64,000 nucleotides of DNA. It comes from Mangrovimicrobium sp033283265. Lineage in GTDB: Bacteria; Pseudomonadota; Gammaproteobacteria; Pseudomonadales; Halieaceae. The stretch is from NCBI GenBank assembly GCA_033283265.1, contig JAWMQN010000003.1, forward strand, positions 1-64,000, given 5' to 3'. Position 1 is the first letter of the stretch. The number at the start of each line of letters is the position of its first letter. The position numbers were made by a program, and so were the translations under genes. Under the pieces are notes generated by a model. It was not told the DNA's origin. It searched no databases and was given only the letters and a program-made list of their open reading frames with translations. Shown one piece after another: positions 36,343 to 44,639 of the stretch.

Positions 36343-37388
36343 CGCTTGCCTCCCTCACCGCGCATGGCCTGGGTGAAGGCCACGAACTCCCTGAGTTTTT
36401 CCGCCGCCTGGCCGGTGGAGAGCAGGTCCTCGGCCATCGCCACGCCCTGGGCCATGCTGCCGGTAATACCGGCGACATAAATAGTGGCGCCGGCGTTCAG
36501 GGCCAGCATGTCGGCCGCTTTTTTCGCCGCCGGCTCGCCGGCCCCTTCCAGGGCACTGCGGATCAGCTTCGCCGAGGCCTGCGAGTTGAGCACCGAGAGG
36601 CCGGAGAGATCCTGGCGCTCGATGCCGAAGTCCTCCGGGCTGATGACATAGCTGTTGAGAACGCCGTCGCGCCACTCGGACACCCGGGTCGACGCGGCGA
36701 TGGAGATTTCGTCCAGACCGTCCTCGGCGTGTACCACCATGGCGTGCTCCGCGCCGAGAATGCCCAGCACCTCCGCCAGCGGCTCACACAGCGCCGCAGC
36801 GTAGACGCCGACCACCTGCCGCTTGACCCCGGCGGGATTGGTCAGCGGCCCGAGCACGTTGAAGATGGTGCGCATACCGAGCTCGCGACGCGGGCCGACC
36901 GCGTAGCGCATGGCGCTGTGGTGCATCGGTGCGAACATGAAGCCGACGCCGACCTGCTCAATGGCCCGCGCCACCTGGCCGGGGTCGAGATCCAGCGGCA
37001 TGCCGAGGGTTTCCAGCACGTCGGAGCTGCCGCTGGAGCTGGACACACCGCGGTTGCCGTGCTTCGCCACGTGGGCGCCGGCGGCGGCGACGACAAAAGA
37101 CGAGCCGGTGGACACGTTGAACAGGTTGGCGCCGTCGCCACCGGTGCCCACCAGGTCGACCAGGTGCTCACAGCTCACCCTGACCGGGGTCGCCAGCTCG
37201 CGCATGACCTGGGCGGCGCCGGCGATTTCGTCGATGGTCTCGCCGCGCATGCGCAGGGCCACCAGCAGGCCACCGATCTGGGCATCGGTGGCGTCGCCGG
37301 ACATCACCTGGCGCATCACCGCGGCCATTTCCTCGCGTTTGAGGCTGCGCGAGTCGACCAGCAACTTGATTGCTTCCTGAATATCCAT
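36339..37388 (-). CDS. trpD: anthranilate phosphoribosyltransferase
   Basis: Transfers phosphoribose from PRPP to anthranilate. The 349-residue product has the PRPP-binding loop DLVGTGGDGANLFNVST, GNRGVSSSSGSSDVLE, and FMFAPMHHSAM. It lies 5 bases after trpG and is coupled to trpC by an ATGA overlap. Confidence 0.97.
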   Translation of the reverse strand: MDIQEAIKLLVDSRSLKREEMAAVMRQVMSGDATDAQIGGLLVALRMRGETIDEIAGAAQVMRELATPVRVSCEHLVDLVGTGGDGANLFNVSTGSSFVVAAAGAHVAKHGNRGVSSSSGSSDVLETLGMPLDLDPGQVARAIEQVGVGFMFAPMHHSAMRYAVGPRRELGMRTIFNVLGPLTNPAGVKRQVVGVYAAALCEPLAEVLGILGAEHAMVVHAEDGLDEISIAASTRVSEWRDGVLNSYVISPEDFGIERQDLSGLSVLNSQASAKLIRSALEGAGEPAAKKAADMLALNAGATIYVAGITGSMAQGVAMAEDLLSTGQAAEKLREFVAFTQAMRGEGGKR

Positions 37389-37393
37389 AGCCG

Positions 37394-37972
37394 CTAACTC
37401 TCCAGAAAATTGCGCAGCAGGTCGTGGCCGTGCTCGGTGAGGATGGACTCGGGGTGGAACTGCACGCCCTCCACCGCCAGCTCGCGGTGGCGCAGGCCCA
37501 TGATCTCGTCGACCTCGCCCTCCGGAGTCTCGGTCCAGGCGGTGATTTCCAGGCAGTCGGGCAGGCTCTCCTTCGCCACCACCAGGCTGTGGTAACGGGT
37601 GGCCTCGAAGGGTTCGCTGAGGCCGCGGAACACGCCCTCGCCGCGGTGGTGAATCGGCGAGGTCTTGCCGTGCATGACCTGCCGGGCGCGCACCACCTCG
37701 CCGCCAAAGACCTGGCCGATACTCTGGTGGCCGAGGCAGATACCCAGCAGCGGCAGCTTGCCGGCGTACTCGCGAATCACCGCCATGGAGATGCCCGCCT
37801 CGTTGGGCGTGCAGGGACCGGGGGAGATCACGATGCGCTCGGGCTTCAGGCCGGCGATGTCTGCAACGCTGATTTCGTCGTTGCGCACCACGTGCACGTC
37901 CGCGCCGAGCTCGCCCAGGTACTGCACCACGTTGTAGGTGAAGGAGTCGTAGTTATCGATCATCAGCAGCAT
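37394..37972 (-). CDS. trpG: anthranilate synthase component II (glutamine amidotransferase)
   Basis: Supplies ammonia to TrpE. The 192-residue class I amidotransferase has the oxyanion segment ISPGPCTPNEAG, the nucleophile cysteine in LGICLGHQ, and the His/Glu of the triad in VQFHPES. It lies 3 bases after trpE. Confidence 0.97.
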   Translation of the reverse strand: MLLMIDNYDSFTYNVVQYLGELGADVHVVRNDEISVADIAGLKPERIVISPGPCTPNEAGISMAVIREYAGKLPLLGICLGHQSIGQVFGGEVVRARQVMHGKTSPIHHRGEGVFRGLSEPFEATRYHSLVVAKESLPDCLEITAWTETPEGEVDEIMGLRHRELAVEGVQFHPESILTEHGHDLLRNFLES

Positions 37973-37975
37973 CGT

Positions 37976-39457
37976 TCAGCCCTCCCCCTTCGCCATGGCA
38001 GCGGCGCGGAACATCGCCCGCGCCTTGTTGTGGGTTTCCTTCCATTCCAGCCGTGGCACCGAGTCGGCGACCACGCCGCCGCCGGCCTGCACGTAGAGCT
38101 GGCCGCCCTTGATCACCGCGGTGCGGATGGCGATGGCGGTATCCATGTCACCGGCCCAGGACAGGTAGCCCACGGCGCCGCCGTAGACGCCGCGCTTGAC
38201 CGGCTCCAGTTCGTCGATGATTTCCATGGCGCGGATTTTCGGCGCACCGCTGAGGGTGCCCGCCGGCAGGGTGGCGCGCAGCACGTCGATGGCCGTCTTG
38301 CCGCCCTTCAGGGTGCCGCTGACATTGGAGACGATGTGCATCACGTGGGAATAGCGCTCGACCACCATCTTGTCGGTCAGCTCGACCGTGCCGGTCTCGG
38401 CAATGCGGCCGACATCGTTGCGACCGAGGTCGATGAGCATCAGGTGCTCGGCGATCTCCTTCGGGTCCGCCAGCAATTCCGCCTCCAGCGCCAGGTCCTC
38501 CGCCTCGGTATAGCCGCGGCGGCGGGTGCCGGCGATCGGCCGCACCGTGACCTGGCCCTTTTCCAGCCGGGCGAGGATTTCCGGCGAGGAGCCGACGATG
38601 TGGAAGTCCTCGAGGTCGAGGAAGTACATGTAGGGCGAAGGGTTGAGGTTGCGCAGGGCGCGGTAGAGGTTGAGCGGCGGCGCGTCGAAGGGGACGCTCA
38701 TGCGCTGCGAGGGCACCACCTGCATGATGTCGCCCGCCAGCACATATTCCTTAACCTTGTTGACCGCCTCGTAGTAGGCGGCCTCGGTGAAGTGGGAGCT
38801 CGCCTGCTGCTCCAGCGCGGCACTGTCCGAGGCGCCGAGGTTCACTTCCGGCAGCGGCGACATCGGCTCGCGCAGCTTCGCCGCCAGGGCCTGCAGCCGC
38901 GTCTCGGCCTGCGCCAGCGCATCGGGCAGGGACGGGTCGGCGTTGACGATCAGGCGGATAGTACCGGAGAGGTTGTCGAACACCAGCACCTCTTCCGACA
39001 GCATCAGCAGGATATCGGGGTTGCCCAGCTCGTCCGGCGGGGTGGTCGCGGCGAGGCGAGGCTCGACATAGCGCACCGTGTCGTAGCCGAAGTACCCGAC
39101 CAGGCCGCCGTGGAAGACCGGCAGGTCGTCCCGCGGCGCGGTGCGAAAGGCCGCCTGCAGTTCCTCGACATACGCCAGCGGATCGTCCACCTCGACGCTC
39201 TCCACCGGCTCCCCGTCGCGGTAGGTAACCACCCGCTGGCCGAAGACCTTGATCAGCTTGCGGCAGGGCAGGCCGATAATCGAATAGCGGCCCCACTTTT
39301 CCCCGCCCTGTACGGACTCGAAGAGATAGGAGTAGGGCCCTTCCGCCAGCTTGCGGTAGGCGCTGATGGGCGTTTCAAGGTCGGCCAGTACTTCCAGGCT
39401 GACTGGAATACGGTTGTATTCTTGTGCCGCCAGGGCGGCAAAGTCCTGCGGATTCAT
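37976..39457 (-). CDS. trpE: anthranilate synthase component I
   Basis: Makes anthranilate from chorismate with TrpG. The 493-residue product has the C-terminal chorismate-binding domain with VPSQRMSVPF, RPIAGTRRRGY and GDMDTAIAIRTA. The N-terminal feedback region is SYLFESVQGGEKWGRYS, the place of the LLES tryptophan-binding motif in enterobacteria. The start has CGAGG 7 bases upstream. A leader peptide with two Trp codons (39510-39578) and a promoter (39606-39634) lie upstream, which suggests attenuation-type control. Confidence 0.97.
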   Translation of the reverse strand: MNPQDFAALAAQEYNRIPVSLEVLADLETPISAYRKLAEGPYSYLFESVQGGEKWGRYSIIGLPCRKLIKVFGQRVVTYRDGEPVESVEVDDPLAYVEELQAAFRTAPRDDLPVFHGGLVGYFGYDTVRYVEPRLAATTPPDELGNPDILLMLSEEVLVFDNLSGTIRLIVNADPSLPDALAQAETRLQALAAKLREPMSPLPEVNLGASDSAALEQQASSHFTEAAYYEAVNKVKEYVLAGDIMQVVPSQRMSVPFDAPPLNLYRALRNLNPSPYMYFLDLEDFHIVGSSPEILARLEKGQVTVRPIAGTRRRGYTEAEDLALEAELLADPKEIAEHLMLIDLGRNDVGRIAETGTVELTDKMVVERYSHVMHIVSNVSGTLKGGKTAIDVLRATLPAGTLSGAPKIRAMEIIDELEPVKRGVYGGAVGYLSWAGDMDTAIAIRTAVIKGGQLYVQAGGGVVADSVPRLEWKETHNKARAMFRAAAMAKGEG

Positions 39458-39509
39458 GCTTATTCCTCGGAGATTGGGTTTGCGTAACGTGGGCGTGACG
39501 AGGCTCTGG

Positions 39510-39578
39510 CTACCATCGCCAGCAGGTCACTTCGCGCATCGAGAGGAGGTCGATGCTGTTACGCGCAGCTGCAGTCAC
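39510..39578 (-). CDS. probable trpE leader peptide
   Basis: A 22-codon frame starting with GTG, with GGAGAG 4 bases upstream, that ends Cys-Trp-Arg-Trp-stop. It begins about 20 bases after the predicted trpE transcription start and stops 53 bases before the trpE ATG. A short translated leader with clustered Trp codons is the hallmark of trp attenuation, which is described for Pseudomonas putida trpE. Here the stop is followed by CCTCG (39499-39503), which can pair with the trpE ribosome-binding site CGAGG (39465-39469). No U-tract terminator was seen. An in-frame ATG would give a 9-codon version but has no ribosome-binding site. Confidence 0.55.
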   Translation of the reverse strand: MTAAARNSIDLLSMREVTCWRW

Positions 39579-39605
39579 AGCGCTCTCCGGGTTGGGGGAA
39601 GGGCT

Positions 39606-39634
39606 ATTGTACATACCGGCTTTCGGATGGCAAA
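39606..39634 (-). promoter_or_regulatory. promoter of the trpE leader and trpEGDC
   Basis: On the minus strand, -35 TTTGCC (39629-39634) and -10 TACAAT (39606-39611) are 17 bases apart. The predicted start near 39599 puts the leader-peptide start codon about 20 bases into the transcript, as in other trp leaders. No convincing TrpR operator was recognised. Confidence 0.6.
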
Positions 39635-39677
39635 CGGGCGGGCGTTACGCCCCGCCAGAATCTGCCCTGACCCAGGC

Positions 39678-40349
39678 TCAACCCACCGAAGCCAGCTGGG
39701 AACGCATCTCCGCAATCACCGCCGCATAATCCGGCTGGTTGAAGATCGCCGAGCCGGCAACAAAGGTATCCGCCCCCGCAGCAGCGATCTCAGCGATATT
39801 CTTCGCCGAGACACCGCCATCGATCTCCAGACGGATATCGAAGCCCGAGGCGTCGATCAGCGCCCGCGCCTCGCGCAGCTTGTCGAGAGTGGCGGGGATG
39901 AAGGACTGGCCGCCGAAGCCCGGGTTGACTGACATCAGCAGGATCATGTCGACCTTGTCCATCACGTACTTGAGCGCCTCCAGCCCCGCCGCCGGGTTGA
40001 ACACCAGCCCGGACTTGCAGCCCGCGTCGCGGATCATCTGCAAAGAGCGGTCGACATGGGTGGAAGCGTCCGGGTGGAAGGTGATGTAGCTAGCGCCGGC
40101 CTCGGCGAAATCGCCGATGATGCGATCCACCGGCGAAACCATCAGGTGCACATCGATCGGCGCGGTCACCCCGTGCTTGCGCAGGGCGGAGCAGACCATC
40201 GGGCCGATGGTGAGGTTGGGCACGTAGTGGTTGTCCATGACATCGAAGTGGACGATGTCGGCGCCGGCCGCGAGCACGTTGTCGACTTCCTCTCCGAGAC
40301 GGGCAAAGTCAGCGGACAGGATGGAAGGGGCGATCAGGTAGTCGGTCAT
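39678..40349 (-). CDS. rpe: ribulose-phosphate 3-epimerase
   Basis: Interconverts ribulose-5-phosphate and xylulose-5-phosphate. With the start at 40349 (MTDYLIAPSILSADFARLGEE) the product has 223 residues, the usual length. Metal-binding and catalytic segments HFDVMDNHYVPNLTIGP, HLMVSP, VNPGFGGQSFIP and EIDGGV are present. An in-frame codon 39 bases upstream is unlikely to be the start. In Pseudomonas a phosphoglycolate phosphatase gene (gph) lies between rpe and trpE; here only 220 bases with the trpE leader are found. Confidence 0.96.
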   Translation of the reverse strand: MTDYLIAPSILSADFARLGEEVDNVLAAGADIVHFDVMDNHYVPNLTIGPMVCSALRKHGVTAPIDVHLMVSPVDRIIGDFAEAGASYITFHPDASTHVDRSLQMIRDAGCKSGLVFNPAAGLEALKYVMDKVDMILLMSVNPGFGGQSFIPATLDKLREARALIDASGFDIRLEIDGGVSAKNIAEIAAAGADTFVAGSAIFNQPDYAAVIAEMRSQLASVG

Positions 40350-40437
40350 GGCGGAAGCTCCGGCGGGCCGCTTGGAAGAAAGGCGCATTCTACTGTGTCA
40401 TCCCGGGGAGATCACCTGCGCCGGGGCTTTCCGACCG

Positions 40438-41121
40438 CTAGGGCAGCGAGCGCAGGTCGGCATCGAGGCTGGCGAGCCGCTCCGGCGTGCCGACATCCTC
40501 CCAGCGACCGGGGTAGTACTCGCCGCCGAGGGACTGCTCGGCGATCGCCGCATCCAGCAGCGGGCGCAGGGCCAGCTTGCCGCGGGGCAGATCGGCGAAC
40601 ATCGCCGGACGGTAGAGCCCGATGCCCGCGTAGGTAAGGCCGCGGGCCTCCCCCTCGCGAACGGCGATGCGGCCGGAGGAGTCGAGGAGGAAATCGCCCA
40701 GCGGATGCTGCGGCGGATTGTCCACCATCACCAGACAGGCGCACTCCCCGGGTGCCAGCCCGCGCTCGCGCAGGGCGGCGAAGGGGTAGTCGCACCAGAC
40801 GTCGCCGTTAACCACCAGGAAGGGCTCGTCGCCGAGCAGGTGCAGTGCCTCGCGGATCCCGCCGGCAGTCTCCAGCGGCGCCGCCTCGCTGGAGAAGCTG
40901 ATCTCCACCCCCCAGCGGGCGCTGTCGGCACAGAAATCGATGATCTGCTGCCCGAGGTGGGAGACATTGATGACCAGCTGGCGAAAGCCCGCCCGGGACA
41001 GGCCGCGCAGGTGGTACTCCAGCAAGGGCACGCCAGCCACCTGCAGCAGGGGCTTGGGGGTGTGCTCGGTCAGCGGGCGCATGCGCTCGCCAAATCCGGC
41101 GGCGAGGATCATCGCTTTCAC
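40438..41121 (-). CDS. murU: N-acetylmuramate alpha-1-phosphate uridylyltransferase
   Basis: Makes UDP-MurNAc from MurNAc-1-phosphate in the peptidoglycan recycling bypass. The 227-residue GT-A nucleotidyltransferase begins KAMILAAGFGERMRPLT (pyrophosphorylase signature), then LVVNGDVWCDY with the metal aspartate and RWEDVGTPERL. The GTG at 41121 overlaps the amgK stop (GTGA), which couples it to its pathway partner. The pattern is very close to P. putida MurU. Confidence 0.92.
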   Translation of the reverse strand: MKAMILAAGFGERMRPLTEHTPKPLLQVAGVPLLEYHLRGLSRAGFRQLVINVSHLGQQIIDFCADSARWGVEISFSSEAAPLETAGGIREALHLLGDEPFLVVNGDVWCDYPFAALRERGLAPGECACLVMVDNPPQHPLGDFLLDSSGRIAVREGEARGLTYAGIGLYRPAMFADLPRGKLALRPLLDAAIAEQSLGGEYYPGRWEDVGTPERLASLDADLRSLP

Positions 41122-42146
41122 AGGGCGCGGCTCCAGGCTTGCTGCCGGATCACCGGCGACAGGCCGGCCTGCAGCCAGTCGGCGAACTGCGCCGCCGCCG
41201 GCCACTCGCCGCGGTATTTTTCCAGTACGCTCTCGACGTAATAGAGAACCAGCGGCAGGTCGTCGAGGTAGCCCGGCTTGCCGTCGCGCAGGTAGAGACG
41301 GGCGAAAGTACCCAGCACCTTGAGGTGGCGCTGCAGTCCCATCAGGTCGAACCAGCGCATGAACTGCGCTGCGCCGACATCGCCCAGCAGACCGGCCGCC
41401 CGCAGGCGCTGGCGGTAGTCGAGCGCCCATCCCTCGACCTGCGCCGCGGGCCAGCGGATGTAGCAGTCCCGGAGCAGGGACACCAGGTCGTAGGTCAGCG
41501 GCCCCGCCACGGCGTCCTGGAAGTCGATCACCCCGAGCCCGCCATCGGCCAGGATCATCAGGTTGCGGCTGTGAAAATCGCGGTGCACGAAACAGCGCGG
41601 CTGCGCCAGGGCACTCGCCAGCAGGCCGTCACACAGCGCCGCCCAGGGGGCCGCACCCGCGCCCATGTCCTGGCCCAGCAACTTGCCGACAAACCACTCG
41701 GGAAAGCGGCTCAGTTCCTCGCTCAGCAGGGTCGTGTCATAGGCCGGCCAGTTCCGCGGCAACTCGACCGCGCCGGCCAGCTGCAGGAGAACGCCAAAGG
41801 CGCGGCCGTACCACTCATCGACCTTGTCGGGGCTGAGCGCCGGGAGCAAGAGCCTGTCGCCAAAGTCCTCGAGCAGGAGGAAGCCCTGGTCGAGGTCCGC
41901 GGCCAGCAGCTCCGGCACCGCCACCCCGCCCAGTTCCAGCCGCTCGCGCACGGCGAGAAACTCGACATTCTTCTCGGTCGCCGGCGGCGCGTGCACCGCG
42001 ATGACACGCCTGTCGGCGCCGTGCAGGCGGAAATAGCGCCGGTTGCTGGCATCGCCGGCAACCACGTCCAGGGTACTTTCCGCCCCCAACCCCAGCACGG
42101 AACAGGCCCAGGGCAGCAACGAATCGGGGGGCGGCAGCGACGACAA
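41118..42146 (-). CDS. amgK: N-acetylmuramate/N-acetylglucosamine kinase AmgK
   Basis: Anomeric sugar kinase giving MurNAc-1-phosphate for MurU. The product belongs to the aminoglycoside phosphotransferase fold: DASNRRYFRL (nucleotide loop), FVHRDFHSRNLMIL (catalytic HxDxxxxN) and GVIDFQDAV (metal DFQD). The TTG at 42146 is chosen because AAGGAG (42153-42158) lies 6 bases upstream. This gives 342 residues, in line with Pseudomonas AmgK. An in-frame ATG at 42224 would add 26 atypical residues. It is divergent from lptD, as in Pseudomonas. Confidence 0.9.
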   Translation of the reverse strand: MSSLPPPDSLLPWACSVLGLGAESTLDVVAGDASNRRYFRLHGADRRVIAVHAPPATEKNVEFLAVRERLELGGVAVPELLAADLDQGFLLLEDFGDRLLLPALSPDKVDEWYGRAFGVLLQLAGAVELPRNWPAYDTTLLSEELSRFPEWFVGKLLGQDMGAGAAPWAALCDGLLASALAQPRCFVHRDFHSRNLMILADGGLGVIDFQDAVAGPLTYDLVSLLRDCYIRWPAAQVEGWALDYRQRLRAAGLLGDVGAAQFMRWFDLMGLQRHLKVLGTFARLYLRDGKPGYLDDLPLVLYYVESVLEKYRGEWPAAAQFADWLQAGLSPVIRQQAWSRAL

Positions 42147-42251
42147 TCTATTCTCCTTATACACACGCGGCGCGGTGGCCACTTTTTCCGGACAAGGGGC
42201 GGGGGATGCTTTAGAATCCGCCACTTATTTGTGAATAATACCCGACAGAGC

Positions 42252-44639
42252 ATGAGCCGCAGTACTGCCGCCCATTCAGTAAACGGAAAAATAAAGCCCC
42301 TTTACCTGGCGGTCGCCCTGGCGACGCAGGCATTCCCGGCCCTGGCCCAGGAGAGCATCGCCCCGACCCATACCCGGGACTGGGTCCCGGCAGAAGCGGT
42401 TCCCGAAGCGCTGCGCGACAAACGCTGTGCACAGTGCGATGGCAGCTACCTGGACCCGCTGCGGGAAGAGGATCGCAGCCAGTCCCCCGAGCGGGCCGAC
42501 ATCCACGCCCGCACCACCAGTTCCGAGGTGCGCGACGAAACCGTGGAATTCACCGGCGGCGTCGAAGTCAGCCAGGGCTACCGGCGCCTGCGTGCGGATC
42601 GGGCGAAGTTCGAGCGCGAGCACCGCTCTGGCGACCTGGAGGGCAACATCGTCCTGCGCGAGCCGGGCCTGCTGCTGGAGGGCGACTCCGCCCACATCGA
42701 ATCCCAATCCGGTGAAGCCAGCCTCAGCAACAGCCGCTTCGTCCTGCACGAGCAGCACATGCGCGGCTCGGCGGACCTGCTGGAACGCGACAACGAGGGC
42801 ATCCTGCACGTGCACAACGGGCGCATCACCTACTGCGCCCCGACCGACAACGACTGGGCGATCCGCGCCAGCGAACTGATACTCGACACCGAGGAGGGGC
42901 TGGCCACCGCCTACCACGCCCGCCTCGAAGTGGCCGACATCCCCGTCTTCTACTCTCCGTGGATGCAGTTCCCGATCGACGACCGCCGCCGCACGGGCTT
43001 CCTCTGGCCCGACTTCGGCTCCGATTCCAAGGGCGGGCTGGATATCTCGGTCCCGGTGTACTTCAACCTGGCGCCGAACTACGACCTGCTCTACGCTCCG
43101 CGCTACATCGAGGAGCGCGGCGTCAGCCACGAGGCGACCGCGCGCTACATGCACCCGCTGGTCGGCAAGTGGCTGGTTGGCGGTGCCTACATGGCCGACG
43201 ACAAGCGCTACGAGAACGACTTCCCCGACGAGAACAGCCATGATCGCTGGCTGACCATGGTCCGCCAGGACGGCCTGTTCAATGACAACCGGCTGCGCTC
43301 GCGGATCGACTACAGCAAGGCCAGCGACGTCAACTACATGAAGGACCTGGACAGCTCCAGCCTCGACTCGCGCCGCCAGACCGCCCTGCTGCAGCTGGGC
43401 AGCCTCGACTACCTCGGCGACGACTGGCTGGTGAACCTCGAAGCGCAGCAGTTCCAGAGCCTCGCCGACGACATCAGCAACGACTACAAAAAGCTGCCCC
43501 AGCTGACCGTCAACTACCGGCCCGACGGCACGCCCTTCGAGTTCGACCCGATCCTGCTGGCCCAGTACTCCAACTTCGACAGCAACGACGACCGGGTCAC
43601 CGGCACCCGCCTCTACAGCGAGGCCGGCGCCACCTACCCGATGCAGTGGAGCTATGGCTTCCTGCGCCCGACGGCAAAGTACCGCTACGTCGCCTACGAC
43701 CTCAGCGACAACCAGAACTTCCCCGACGACCGGCCGGAAGCCGGGGCGCCGATGGTCAATATCGACAGCGGGCTGTATTTCGACCGCTCGACCAACCTGG
43801 CCGGCAAGGGCATGCTGCAGACCCTGGAACCGCGCCTGTACTACCTCTACAGCGAGTACCAGGACCAGAGCGACCAGCCGGACTTCGACAGCGCGGAACT
43901 GACCTTCACCTACAACCAGCTGTTCCGCGAGACCCGCTTCTCCGGCCACGACCGCATCGACGACGCCAACCAGCTCTCCGTGGGCCTGTCATCGCGCTTC
44001 ATCGACGAGGAGGACGGCCGCGAGGAGTTCTACGTCAGCTTCGGCCAGATCTTCTATTTCCGCGACCGCGAGGTGCGCCTCGGCCGGGCCCAGCCGGCCA
44101 TCGATACCGGCGGATCCGAACTGGCCGGGGAACTCGGCTTCTTCCCCAACGAGCGCTTCAGCGTGCGCGGCAGCGCGGTGTGGGACCCCTACAACGACCA
44201 GATGAATTCCAGCAACATGATCGCCAGCTACCTCTCCGGTGACGGGCGCATCTTCAACGTCGGCTACAACTACCGCCGGCCGCTGACCACGGTCAACGAG
44301 GAACAAAACGACACCGAGCAGGTCCACTTTTCCAGCTACCTGCCAATGGGGCACAACTGGCGGCTGTTCGGCGCGATCAACTACTCGCTGGAGGCCAATA
44401 CCAGCGTGGAAGATATGTTCGGGGTGGAATATGATAGCTGCTGCTGGCGAGTCAGGCTGCTCTACCTGCGCTATTACGACAACGAATCCACGCAGGTGAC
44501 CGACTTCAACGACCCGCAACTCGAGCGGGAAAAATCCATACAGTTCCAGTTTATTCTCAAGGGCATGGGCGGCTTTGGCAGCCGGGCCAGCGGCCTTATG
44601 AGAGACATGATTCGAGGGTTCGTCGACAGTGAATATTAA
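42252..44639 (+). CDS. lptD: LPS-assembly protein LptD
   Basis: Outer-membrane beta barrel that inserts lipopolysaccharide into the outer leaflet together with LptE. The 795-residue product has a signal peptide (about 1-33), an N-terminal OstA/LptA-like domain (about 85-200) and a C-terminal barrel. The four disulfide cysteines of the family are visible: RCAQC near the mature N-terminus and the adjacent pair in YDSCCWRVRL near the end. The ATG at 42252 has only a weak ribosome-binding site. surA overlaps the 3' end by 11 bases. Confidence 0.96.
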   Translation: MSRSTAAHSVNGKIKPLYLAVALATQAFPALAQESIAPTHTRDWVPAEAVPEALRDKRCAQCDGSYLDPLREEDRSQSPERADIHARTTSSEVRDETVEFTGGVEVSQGYRRLRADRAKFEREHRSGDLEGNIVLREPGLLLEGDSAHIESQSGEASLSNSRFVLHEQHMRGSADLLERDNEGILHVHNGRITYCAPTDNDWAIRASELILDTEEGLATAYHARLEVADIPVFYSPWMQFPIDDRRRTGFLWPDFGSDSKGGLDISVPVYFNLAPNYDLLYAPRYIEERGVSHEATARYMHPLVGKWLVGGAYMADDKRYENDFPDENSHDRWLTMVRQDGLFNDNRLRSRIDYSKASDVNYMKDLDSSSLDSRRQTALLQLGSLDYLGDDWLVNLEAQQFQSLADDISNDYKKLPQLTVNYRPDGTPFEFDPILLAQYSNFDSNDDRVTGTRLYSEAGATYPMQWSYGFLRPTAKYRYVAYDLSDNQNFPDDRPEAGAPMVNIDSGLYFDRSTNLAGKGMLQTLEPRLYYLYSEYQDQSDQPDFDSAELTFTYNQLFRETRFSGHDRIDDANQLSVGLSSRFIDEEDGREEFYVSFGQIFYFRDREVRLGRAQPAIDTGGSELAGELGFFPNERFSVRGSAVWDPYNDQMNSSNMIASYLSGDGRIFNVGYNYRRPLTTVNEEQNDTEQVHFSSYLPMGHNWRLFGAINYSLEANTSVEDMFGVEYDSCCWRVRLLYLRYYDNESTQVTDFNDPQLEREKSIQFQFILKGMGGFGSRASGLMRDMIRGFVDSEY

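Noticed and set aside
39553..39729. A 58-codon plus-strand frame with a strong GAGGAGG ribosome-binding site, antisense to the trpE leader
   Set aside because: It overlaps the 3' end of rpe, has no recognisable protein pattern, and the ribosome-site match can arise from the CCTCC in the leader on the other strand. It is worth a transcript check only if antisense RNA is found.
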